Source of the DNA: CAVTAE01 sp051649365
GTDB lineage: Bacteria; Deinococcota; Deinococci; Deinococcales; Trueperaceae
DNA: 10,604 bases
Direction of reading: 5' to 3'
Assembly: GCA_051649365.1 (NCBI GenBank)
Contig: JBOFGY010000107.1
Span: forward strand, 1 to 10,604
Below the pieces are notes generated by a model, which did not search any database, was not told the DNA's origin, and saw only the letters and a list, made by a program, of their open reading frames with translations. A program made the position numbers and the translations under genes. Every line of letters begins with the position of its first letter. Within the stretch, counting starts at the first letter, position 1. This document shows positions 1 through 5,710 of the stretch, piece by piece.

Positions 1-19
1 TAGAGCGTGTTATGCACTT
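1..19 (+). repeat. IS left terminal inverted repeat
   Basis: Perfect 19-base match to the reverse complement of 850-868. The first two bases (TA) are probably target duplication. The inner end touches the transposase stop codon (complement of 19-21), so the gene fills the element to its edge. Confidence 0.9.
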
Positions 20-831
20 TAGGTGCTGCCCATCAGGTCAGTGAAGCGTTTAAGTAGGACAATGGCAAAGGCTAAAAAATGTAGACCAGCCAAGGTTTTT
101 GGCAAACGTTCATAGTCACGAGCAAGTCTGCGAAAGCGAGCCGTCCAAGCAAAGGAACGCTCCACCACCCAGCGTTTAGGTAAGAGAATAAAACCTTGAC
201 GTGTCTCAGCGAGTTTGACCACTTCGAGTTTAATGCCGTGTTGCTTGGCTGCCTCTTTGGCTTCGTCGCCTGTGTAACCCTGGTCTACATACGCGAGTTC
301 TACGGTATCACCAGTGACCTCTTGGATTTTTTGGGCAAGCTGTTCAACCTGCTCACGGTCTTGCTCATTCGCGGGAGTAACGAACAAGGTGAGTAAGTGT
401 CCTAAGGTGTCTACCGCCATATGGACCTTGCTGCCTTTACGTTTTTTGCCACCATCATAGCCTGCCCTTTCTCCGCTTTCTGGACTCGATTGCAACGTGC
501 GACTGTCTAAGATTGCTGCACTAGGTGCGGGATTTCGTCCACTGGCTACTCTTAGCAAGGCACGTAAGTCATCTACCATTGCCTCAAACACACCTGCGTT
601 TAACCAGCGTTGGGTTTGTTGATACACCGTATGCCAAGGCGGTAAATCATGCGGCATCATGCGCCAACTTGCCCCTGCTCTCGCTAGCCATCTCACCCCA
701 TTCAATACCTCGCGTAAACTGTGGTCTCGTTGCGCCGCATCTTCTCTCATTAGGGTGAGATAAGGTACAACAAACTGCCATTCCTCATCGCTGACATCAC
801 TCGGATACGCTTTCCGTTGTTTCTTTTCCAT
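19..831 (-). CDS. IS5-family transposase
   Basis: A 270-aa DDE transposase that would cut and join the ends of this element. The N-terminal part (about 9-85) matches the DUF4096-type domain of IS5 transposases, with YPSDVSDEEW, WRMMPHDLPPW and the YQQTQRW motif. The RNase H-like catalytic part carries the expected acidic triad: D109 in ILDSRT, D183 in YVDQGYTG, and E224 in WVVERSFAW, the last followed by the RFRRLARDYE signature. The length is normal for the single-frame IS427-type members, and no frameshift is needed. The start is the ATG complementary to 829-831. No good Shine-Dalgarno is spaced from it (AAGG abuts the ATG), but TAAAGT lies 6 nt upstream and could be a -10 box for a leaderless message. 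I am very sure of the family, less so of the subgroup. Confidence 0.96.
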   Translation of the reverse strand: MEKKQRKAYPSDVSDEEWQFVVPYLTLMREDAAQRDHSLREVLNGVRWLARAGASWRMMPHDLPPWHTVYQQTQRWLNAGVFEAMVDDLRALLRVASGRNPAPSAAILDSRTLQSSPESGERAGYDGGKKRKGSKVHMAVDTLGHLLTLFVTPANEQDREQVEQLAQKIQEVTGDTVELAYVDQGYTGDEAKEAAKQHGIKLEVVKLAETRQGFILLPKRWVVERSFAWTARFRRLARDYERLPKTLAGLHFLAFAIVLLKRFTDLMGST

Positions 832-849
832 CCTTGCACTTTAACTTAG

Positions 850-868
850 AAGTGCATAACACGCTCTA
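850..868 (-). repeat. IS right terminal inverted repeat
   Basis: Perfect 19-base reverse complement of 1-19, ending in TA at 867-868. It lies upstream of the transposase start, so it is the 5' end of the element relative to its gene, and it sits 46 nt before the trmB start codon. Confidence 0.9.
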
Positions 869-914
869 ACAGATAGAAGTCACTTACGTCGAGTTTAGGA
901 TAAACTCTTACACG

Positions 915-1949
915 ATGAAACTTATTTTTCCTTGGCGACAACATGCCTTTCCCTTGGTGTGGCAAGAGACTTTCGGTAATAACCACCCGCTTCACCTCGA
1001 GGTCGGGTTTGGTGATGGGCGGTTCACCTTGCGGCGTGCCCTCGAGGAACCCCAGCACAATTTTGTGGCCCTAGAAATTTCGACGACAAGTATTTCTCGG
1101 TTGCTGCACAAACTTCGTAAAGCAAATCTAACAAATGTGCGCGTGCTTAAACTTGGGGCGCAATTTGCGGTGAAGCATCTCTTTGCGACGAGTGCGCTCG
1201 AGTCCATTACTGTAAATTTTCCAGACCCTTGGCCCAAAGATAAACATGTAGACCATCGTCTTTTGCAGCGCAGTTTTTATCATATGGCAGCAAACCGTTT
1301 GCGTGTGGGTGGCACGATTCGTCTAGCCACAGATCATCCCCAGTATTTGTCATTTGCTAAAGAAGAAGCTCTTGCCTCAAGCGTTTTTACCCTGCGTGAT
1401 GAACCTGCACCTGAAGCAGTTTTTGCAACAAAGTATGCTCTTAAATGGAAAGCACAAGGCAAACCCCTGCACTACCAAGTCTTTGTTAGTCAGGGTAGTG
1501 ACGCACCACCAACAACAATTCAACCTTTGCACGTTCTAGAAAGGTCAAGTATGCCCCACGCACTTTTAACAGGAGAGTTGCCAAAACACGCGACGTTTAG
1601 CAAACAAGTCCTGCCTTATGAAAATGGTTACGTGATTGTTCATGAACTTTTACAAAGTTTGGGCACGGATGAAGACGAAGATACGACAAACATTACTAAT
1701 GCAGAAAAAACTGGTACGAAAGAAACCAGTACGAAAGAACGCTGGCTTTTCCGCGCCACGATAGATGAACCCGATATAAAGCAGCAGGTTTTGATTGTTG
1801 CCAAACGTCGTCAGGATGATGAATTTATCGTGCGCTTTGAACCCTTTGGCGACCCTGTATTAACAGGAGCTGCTAGGGGAGCTGTTCACGCAGTAACGGA
1901 GTGGCTCCTAAGTACGGGTTCACTCCATCTCAAAGCTAGGAATTACTGA
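915..1949 (+). CDS. trmB: tRNA (guanine-N7-)-methyltransferase with C-terminal extension
   Basis: A 344-aa TrmB, which makes m7G46 in the variable loop of tRNAs from S-adenosylmethionine. The Rossmann methyltransferase core covers about residues 24-195: the SAM-binding loop LEVGFGDG (28-35), the acidic ALEIS strand end (52-56), the family signature NFPDPWPKDKH (101-111), RVGGTIRLATDH (130-141) and the late TKYALKWK element (172-179). About 145 further residues follow (200-344). They include an acidic, Thr/Lys-rich linker (251-275) and a beta-rich end. E. coli-type TrmB lacks this, while longer forms are known in Thermus/Deinococcus, Aquifex and Thermotoga. The ATG at 915 is the first sensible start. 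AGGA at 897-900 is 14 nt away, rather far, and TAAACT ends 8 nt before the ATG. The stop overlaps the pgeF start. An insertion sequence ends 46 nt upstream. Confidence 0.93.
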   Translation: MKLIFPWRQHAFPLVWQETFGNNHPLHLEVGFGDGRFTLRRALEEPQHNFVALEISTTSISRLLHKLRKANLTNVRVLKLGAQFAVKHLFATSALESITVNFPDPWPKDKHVDHRLLQRSFYHMAANRLRVGGTIRLATDHPQYLSFAKEEALASSVFTLRDEPAPEAVFATKYALKWKAQGKPLHYQVFVSQGSDAPPTTIQPLHVLERSSMPHALLTGELPKHATFSKQVLPYENGYVIVHELLQSLGTDEDEDTTNITNAEKTGTKETSTKERWLFRATIDEPDIKQQVLIVAKRRQDDEFIVRFEPFGDPVLTGAARGAVHAVTEWLLSTGSLHLKARNY

Positions 1950-2686
1950 TGGAATTGCTGAAAGGGGCACTCACTGTTCCACATGGGTTTACAACCCGGC
2001 AAGGCGGTGTGAGCGGAAGTTATTATAGCAGTTTGAACTTAGGACTCAGTACAGGTGATGAGGCAGCACTTGTCGAACAAAATCGTGAACGCGTTTTGGA
2101 GCATTTTGGGGTGACACGGCTCGAGATCAGTGTGTTGGAACAAGTGCATGGCAACACGGTTGTGGTAGCTGAACCTAGTTGGCATAAATATAAAGCCGAT
2201 GCTCACATTACCGATGATTCTAATCTACTCCTTGTGATTGGCATGGCCGATTGTTTGCCCATTTTGTTTCATGACCCCGTGAAGCACGTGGTCGGGGCAG
2301 CTCATGCGGGTTGGCGGGGTACAGTGCAGAAGGTTAGTTCCGGAGTCATTGACATGATGGGGCAGGTTTACGGCTCAGGTCCCCAGGATATCCGCGTAGT
2401 CTTTGGCCCAGCCATTTGTCGCGAGAACTACCAAGTCGGGGAGGAAGTCTTTCAAGCCTTTGCCGAGGCAGGTTTTCCAGAAACTATTTTTGACCCTGAC
2501 GGTGAACGCTACCGCCTAGATTTAGTGGTGGCAAACCAGGTTGTTTTAGAACAGGCAGGAGTCCAGCGTGGGAACATGGAAAACCTCAAGCACTGTACGT
2601 TTGCCGACCCGACCTTGTTTTATTCCCACCGTCGAGATGGACAGAAGCGGGGTAGCCATTGGGCGGCTATCAAATTGCTGAGTTAA
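1949..2686 (+). CDS. pgeF: Peptidoglycan editing factor PgeF (YfiH/laccase-domain family)
   Basis: A 245-aa member of the DUF152 multicopper-polyphenol-oxidase-like (YfiH, CNF1/YfiH fold) family. Bacterial members are called peptidoglycan editing factors, and relatives including human FAMIN have purine nucleoside phosphorylase and adenosine deaminase activity. Expected motifs are all present: HGFTTRQGGVS (12-22), EQVHGN (64-69, metal ligand H67), ADCLPILF (100-107, ligand C102), AAHAGWRGT (117-125, ligand H119), GPAICRENYQVG (153-164) and FYSHRRDG (224-231). The length is typical and there is no signal peptide, so the protein is cytosolic. The ATG shares one base with the trmB TGA (TGATG), pointing to translational coupling in a two-gene unit. 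A palindromic element starts 10 nt after the stop. The family is certain; the physiological substrate is less settled. Confidence 0.93.
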   Translation: MELLKGALTVPHGFTTRQGGVSGSYYSSLNLGLSTGDEAALVEQNRERVLEHFGVTRLEISVLEQVHGNTVVVAEPSWHKYKADAHITDDSNLLLVIGMADCLPILFHDPVKHVVGAAHAGWRGTVQKVSSGVIDMMGQVYGSGPQDIRVVFGPAICRENYQVGEEVFQAFAEAGFPETIFDPDGERYRLDLVVANQVVLEQAGVQRGNMENLKHCTFADPTLFYSHRRDGQKRGSHWAAIKLLS

Positions 2687-2695
2687 TATTATGTC

Positions 2696-2758
2696 CACAG
2701 ATTACGCAGATTACCTAGATTTAAGAGCTTTGATTCTGCAACATCTGCGTGATTTGTG
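2696..2758. repeat. Intergenic palindromic element, CACAGATTACGC type
   Basis: The left arm 2696-2711 pairs with 2743-2758 over 16 positions, with two G-U pairs and no mismatch, around a 31-nt loop. The left half repeats GATTAC-like units every 9 nt. The motif resembles the CACAGATTACGCAGATT type of intergenic repeat I recall from many bacterial genomes. It lies between pgeF and the rpsB promoter. No T-run follows, so it is not a classical terminator. Confidence 0.6.
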
Positions 2759-2776
2759 AAAAATGCTTTTCGAGAA

Positions 2777-2806
2777 TTGCCAAACCTACACTTTGTCCTA
2801 TATACT
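2777..2806 (+). promoter_or_regulatory. Candidate sigma-70-type promoter of rpsB-tsf
   Basis: TTGCCA (2777-2782) and TATACT (2801-2806) match the -35 and -10 consensus at 4 and 5 of 6 positions and are 18 nt apart. Transcription would start near 2813, giving a leader of about 140 nt before the rpsB start. It lies in the only sizeable gap upstream of rpsB. Confidence 0.55.
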
Positions 2807-2812
2807 GTGGCG

Positions 2813-2953
2813 TTTGCCCTTTGGCGGTAGCGGAATGTCCGCGCAAAGTCCTGCAAACCTATGTGTAGTTACTTGTGGTTAAACGCACTATCTGTTAAGC
2901 ACAATGTTTTCAGCACATTCACTTTCACCTCAACGTTCCGCTTTGGAGGATAT
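2813..2953 (+). promoter_or_regulatory. Long rpsB mRNA leader, possible S2 autoregulatory site
   Basis: About 140 nt lie between the predicted start of transcription and the rpsB ATG. The first part can fold locally: GCGGA (2830-2834) pairs with TCCGC (2838-2842), preceded by GCC/GGC (2816-2818 and 2823-2825). Structured rpsB leaders that bind S2 to repress the operon are known in other bacteria. I cannot match this one to a known consensus, so the role is inferred from position and length only. Confidence 0.3.
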
Positions 2954-3778
2954 ATGTCGTATTTAGGTATGAAGCAGTTGCTCGAGGCCGGTGTTCACTT
3001 CGGACACGAAACCAAACGCTGGAATCCCAAAATGAAGCGTTACATTTTTGCCGAGCGCAACGGTATTTTTATCATTGATTTGCAAAAAACCCTCGTCGAG
3101 TCAGAGAAAGCTCTTGGCTTTTTGAAAGATGTTGCGATTAAGGGTGGCACGATTCTTTTTGTTGGTACTAAAAAACAAGCCCAAGAAATCCTTGCTGCTG
3201 AAGCCAAGCGTTGCGGTATGCCCTATATCAATGAGCGTTGGTTAGGTGGTACCTTAACCAACTTCAAAACGATTCTTGGCCGCGTGCGCCGTCTTAAAGA
3301 TTTAGAAAAAATGTTCGAGGACGAAAGTATTTTGCGTTACAGCAAAAAAGAGCAAATTGATCTTGGTAAAGAAATGCAGCGTCTCCAGCGTTACTTAGGT
3401 GGTCTTAAAGACATGACCCGTATGCCTGACGCACTGTTTATCGTTGACCCAACGAAAGAAGCCATTGCTGTCAAAGAAGCCAACAAACTTGGCATTCCAG
3501 CCGTCGCACTCGCTGATACGGACTCTGACCCAGATGTACTCGATTACATTATCCCTGGTAACGATGACGCGATTCGTTCAATTCAGCTTGTTACGGCAAG
3601 ACTCTCTGACCTTATCGTTGAAGTGCGGGGTGGTGCCGAGAATTTACCCGAGCGTACCTATGTTATTGAAGACAATGCGCCAGCTGCTGCAAGCATCTCT
3701 GAAGAAGAGCTCGCTGAAATTGCCCGCCGTGCGGGTGTAGGTGATATCTATAACGCGAACGCGGAAGATGAAGAGTAA
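2954..3778 (+). CDS. rpsB: 30S ribosomal protein S2
   Basis: A 274-aa S2, a late-binding protein on the solvent side between head and body of the small subunit, needed to bind S1 and for initiation. Family motifs run in order: LLEAGVHFGHETKRWNPKM near the start, then RYIFAERNGIFIIDLQKT, ILFVGTKKQAQE, MPYINERWLGGTLTNFKTI, the coiled-coil hairpin with RLQRYLGGLKDM, MPDALFIVDP, and IPAVALADTDSDPD. The last 50 or so residues form an acidic tail beyond the usual core. The frame stays open 31 codons further up, to 2861. The ATG at 2954 is chosen because GGAGGA (2945-2950) lies just before it and the S2 homology starts there. The gene heads the rpsB-tsf unit. Confidence 0.97.
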   Translation: MSYLGMKQLLEAGVHFGHETKRWNPKMKRYIFAERNGIFIIDLQKTLVESEKALGFLKDVAIKGGTILFVGTKKQAQEILAAEAKRCGMPYINERWLGGTLTNFKTILGRVRRLKDLEKMFEDESILRYSKKEQIDLGKEMQRLQRYLGGLKDMTRMPDALFIVDPTKEAIAVKEANKLGIPAVALADTDSDPDVLDYIIPGNDDAIRSIQLVTARLSDLIVEVRGGAENLPERTYVIEDNAPAAASISEEELAEIARRAGVGDIYNANAEDEE

Positions 3779-3781
3779 AGA

Positions 3782-3839
3782 AGCTGTCAGCTATCAGCTG
3801 TCAGTAAAACAAAAAGCTGATGGCTGATGGCTGATAGCT
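3782..3839. repeat. Intergenic hairpin with 7-nt periodic arms (rpsB-tsf)
   Basis: The left arm 3782-3804 pairs with 3817-3839 across all 23 positions, with four G-U pairs and no mismatch. The loop is an A-rich 12 nt. The left arm is three heptamers of the AGCTGTC/AGCTATC kind and the right arm three of the AGCTGAT/GGCTGAT kind. It starts 4 nt after the rpsB stop and lies inside a co-directional pair. No T-run follows, so it may act as an mRNA stabiliser or attenuator rather than a terminator. Confidence 0.75.
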
Positions 3840-3902
3840 ACAACAATAACAATAAGGTACCAACTAACGAAGACATATCCTCTCAAGAAAGGAAGCAAAA
3901 AC

Positions 3903-4496
3903 ATGGCTATCTCCCCAGACGTTGTAAAAAAACTCCGCGCCATGACAGGTGCGGGCATGATGGATGTTAAGAAGGCCCTCGAGGAAACCGGCGGCGATAT
4001 GGACAAAGCCGCGAATCTCTTGCGGGAGCGTGGTATTGCGAAAGCCGGTAAAAAATCAGACCGCGAAGCCAAAGAGGGTTTTGTCGGTAGCTACATTCAC
4101 CACAACGGCAAAATCGCTACCTTGGTCGAGCTGAACTGCGAGACAGACTTTGTGGCTCGCAACGAGAAATTTCAAGAACTCGCCAAAAATATTGCCATTC
4201 ACGTGGCGATGGCTGCACCACAATATAAAACGAGAGAAGAAGTTCCTGCCGAAGCCATTGAAAACGAGCGAGACATCTTAAAAAAGCAAGCGATGGAAGA
4301 GGGTAAACCCGCCAACGTTGCAGAAAAAATGGTTGAAGGTCGTCTCAACAAGTTTTTCTCTGAAACGTGCCTTATGGAGCAACCCTACATTAAAGATGAT
4401 AAAAAGACCATCGAAGAATTTCTCAAAGAGGCCATTTCTACCATGGGCGAGAACATTCAAATTGGTAAATTTCACCGCATCTCGATTGGTGTTTAA
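3903..4496 (+). CDS. tsf: Translation elongation factor Ts (short form)
   Basis: A 197-aa EF-Ts, the guanine-nucleotide exchange factor that removes GDP from EF-Tu in the cytosol. The N-terminal UBA-like domain (about 3-45) has VKKLRAMTGAGMMDVKKAL and DKAANLLRERG. The core carries the signature TDFVARN (81-87), which contacts EF-Tu, preceded by ATLVELNCE. The end, from ILKKQAMEEGKP to IQIGKFHRISIG, closes a single core subdomain. E. coli EF-Ts is about 283 aa with two core repeats; this is the short Thermus-like version of about 200 aa, not a truncation. The ATG at 3903 follows AAAGGA (3888-3893) at good spacing. It is the last gene of the rpsB unit and ends about 55 nt before an intrinsic terminator. 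Confidence 0.97.
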   Translation: MAISPDVVKKLRAMTGAGMMDVKKALEETGGDMDKAANLLRERGIAKAGKKSDREAKEGFVGSYIHHNGKIATLVELNCETDFVARNEKFQELAKNIAIHVAMAAPQYKTREEVPAEAIENERDILKKQAMEEGKPANVAEKMVEGRLNKFFSETCLMEQPYIKDDKKTIEEFLKEAISTMGENIQIGKFHRISIGV

Positions 4497-4499
4497 AAC

Positions 4500-4533
4500 G
4501 TGACAAGGCTGTCACACCTAGGTTTGTCACACC
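4500..4533. repeat. Small inverted and direct repeats after tsf
   Basis: GTGACA (4500-4505) and TGTCAC (4510-4515) form a 6-bp inverted repeat with a 4-nt spacer. TGTCACACC then occurs twice, at 4510-4518 and 4525-4533, exactly 15 nt apart. It sits between the tsf stop and the terminator. The role is unknown. Confidence 0.45.
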
Positions 4534-4550
4534 ATATAAACCACTTAGCA

Positions 4551-4576
4551 CAAGGGGCTTCGGCTCCTTGTTTTTT
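4551..4576 (+). terminator. Rho-independent terminator of rpsB-tsf
   Basis: The stem 4551-4558 pairs with 4563-4570 (8 bp, one G-U) around a TTCG tetraloop. Six T residues (4571-4576) follow directly. This is a textbook intrinsic terminator and marks the end of the rpsB-tsf transcript. Confidence 0.92.
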
Positions 4577-4610
4577 ATGGTTGGGTCATACTGCACGTAG
4601 CCAACGGCTT

Positions 4611-4755
4611 TCCTTCGTCATTGTGAGGAGTGTAAGGAGGGAAAGATTACGTTCAACTCAGTTGAGAGTTCAATGTGTAAACAACGAATGACGAAGCAGT
4701 CTCCTGTTGTTCACAATGATTCAAACTAAAAATAAAGAGATTGCTTCGTGGCTGC
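4611..4755. repeat. Multi-arm palindromic intergenic repeat, MITE/REP-like
   Basis: Several exact inverted pairs interlock here. CTTCGTCATT (4613-4622) matches AATGACGAAG (4687-4696). TCATTGTGA (4618-4626) matches TCACAATGA (4711-4719). ACGAAGCAGTCTC (4691-4703) matches GAGATTGCTTCGT (4737-4749) with one difference. The words resemble the common TCATTGCGAGGAGC...GAAGCAATCTC intergenic repeat that I recall from many bacterial genomes, in degenerate form. No coding frame is supported across the gap 4497-4888; besides this repeat it holds the small repeats at 4500-4533, the terminator and the pyrH promoter region. Confidence 0.65.
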
Positions 4756-4825
4756 GGTTGCACTTATCTAAGTTTGTGGGTGTAAACCCTTTAATGGAGA
4801 CTCGCAAGGACAAAAGTAGTTATGG

Positions 4826-4855
4826 TTTACGTGCTTCAGTGGAAACGTTTAGGAT
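4826..4855 (+). promoter_or_regulatory. Weak candidate pyrH promoter
   Basis: TTTACG (4826-4831) and TAGGAT (4850-4855) each match the consensus at 4 of 6 positions and are 18 nt apart, giving a leader of about 28 nt. An alternative is TTGCAC (4758-4763) with TGTAAA (4781-4786) at 17 nt, which begins just past the repeat. A promoter is expected here because a strong terminator separates pyrH from tsf; which site is real is open. Confidence 0.3.
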
Positions 4856-4888
4856 GCAATATTTTTTGAAACTTTATGGAGGGTGAGA

Positions 4889-5611
4889 ATGAAACGGGTA
4901 CTGCTTAAGTTTTCAGGTGAATCTATGGCGGGGGCGCAGGGGTTTGGCGTATCGCACGAGGCGATTCAAACGCTTACCGATGCCATTGCTTCAGCGCACA
5001 CGAGGGGTGTACAAGTTGCTGTGGTGGTGGGTGGTGGCAACTTTTGGCGTGGAGCACAGCAGGGAAGTGGTATGGACAGGGCCACTGCCGATTACGTGGG
5101 GATGCTCGGCACCATTATGAACGGTGTCGTGTTGCAAGATGCCCTCGAGCAACGTGGCGTACCCACGCGTGTGTTGACTGCCCTCGAGATAAAAGAACTT
5201 GCTGAACCCTATATTCGTCGCCGCGCCTTGCGTCACTTGGAAAAAAATCGCGTGATTATTTTTGGTGGGGGTACTGGCAACCCGTTTTTTACTACCGATA
5301 CCGCAGGAGCCCTGCGTGCGCTAGAGATTGATGCCGATTGCCTCCTTATGGCCAAAAATAAAGTGGACGGTGTTTATAACGATGACCCACGCAAAAACTC
5401 GAGTGCGAAGAAATACATCACACTAAGTTACATGGACGCACTGAACCAAGGTCTTAAAGTGATGGACACAACTGCACTAAGTCTCTGTATGGACAAGGGA
5501 ATGCCCATCATTGTCTTCGATGTCTTCAAACCAAATAATCTCGCACAGCTTTTAGATGGTGGGCAAGTCGGGACGCGCATTGCAGGGGATGTGGAGACAA
5601 CGTTCGCTTAG
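4889..5611 (+). CDS. pyrH: UMP kinase
   Basis: A 240-aa bacterial UMP kinase of the amino-acid-kinase fold. It phosphorylates UMP to UDP with ATP, at the branch to UTP and CTP, and family members are usually hexameric, activated by GTP and inhibited by UTP. Visible motifs: KFSGESMAG (7-15), VVVGGGNFWRG (45-55), DYVGMLGTIMNG (68-79, nucleotide-binding and subunit contacts), FGGGTGNPFFTTDTAG (125-140) and KVDGVYNDDP (158-167, ATP site). The frame is open to a GTG at 4883, but GGAGG (4878-4882) would then touch the start; the ATG at 4889 gives 6-nt spacing and fits the family. The length is normal. It is separated from tsf by a terminator and a repeat, and lies 99 nt before frr. Confidence 0.97.
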   Translation: MKRVLLKFSGESMAGAQGFGVSHEAIQTLTDAIASAHTRGVQVAVVVGGGNFWRGAQQGSGMDRATADYVGMLGTIMNGVVLQDALEQRGVPTRVLTALEIKELAEPYIRRRALRHLEKNRVIIFGGGTGNPFFTTDTAGALRALEIDADCLLMAKNKVDGVYNDDPRKNSSAKKYITLSYMDALNQGLKVMDTTALSLCMDKGMPIIVFDVFKPNNLAQLLDGGQVGTRIAGDVETTFA

Positions 5612-5680
5612 GAATGAGCAGTAGGGAATGAGCAATGAAATGCTTGGTCTCCCCATTCTTCATTCCTGTTTCCCCATTCT
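5611..5680. repeat. Intergenic imperfect hairpin with 7-nt periodic arms (pyrH-frr)
   Basis: The left arm 5611-5638 is four heptamers of the GGAATGA/GCAATGA kind. The right side contains four heptamers of the CCCATTC/TTCATTC kind (5652-5679). Aligned as an inverted repeat (5611-5638 with 5653-5680), 18 of 28 positions are complementary and others can form G-U pairs. It starts at the last base of pyrH. With no T-run, pyrH and frr are probably still cotranscribed. Confidence 0.6.
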
Positions 5681-5697
5681 TTGTATAGTTAATACAA
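5681..5697. repeat. Short palindrome before the frr ribosome binding site
   Basis: TTGTAT (5681-5686) and ATACAA (5692-5697) are perfect inverted repeats around a 5-nt spacer, ending 3 nt before GGAGGA (5701-5706), the frr Shine-Dalgarno. It could be an operator or a small stem that tunes initiation. There is no further evidence. Confidence 0.3.
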
Positions 5698-5710
5698 CCA
5701 GGAGGAACTC

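Larger units (their letters stand above)
1..868 (-). mobile_element. Complete IS5-family insertion sequence
   Basis: A single transposase gene is enclosed by perfect terminal inverted repeats. The outermost 19 bases (1-19) reappear as their reverse complement at 850-868. The outer two bases on each side are TA, so the element proper is probably 3-866, with 17-bp ends beginning GAGCGTG, flanked by a TA target duplication. A 2-bp TA or 4-bp YTAR target is known for the IS5 family, IS427 type. The window starts exactly at the left TA, so a longer duplication and the left-hand chromosomal neighbour cannot be seen. The transposase frame is uninterrupted and the ends are perfect, so the copy looks recent and possibly active. 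It holds none of the CTCGAG palindromes that crowd the rest of the window, which fits foreign origin. Confidence 0.93.

Noticed and set aside
196..758. Plus-strand frames across the insertion sequence
   Set aside because: They are antisense to a complete transposase and show no recognisable domain; IS5 elements of this type need only one gene.
2861..2953. Upstream extension of rpsB by 31 codons
   Set aside because: S2 homology and a strong GGAGGA both point to the ATG at 2954; the extra residues look like translated leader.
3782..3839. Possible CRISPR-like array from the repeated AGCTGTC/GGCTGAT units
   Set aside because: Units are 7 nt with no spacers, and the two halves are inverted; it is a hairpin, not an array.
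4883..4888. GTG start for pyrH two codons earlier
   Set aside because: The Shine-Dalgarno GGAGG would directly touch the GTG, while the ATG at 4889 has normal spacing.
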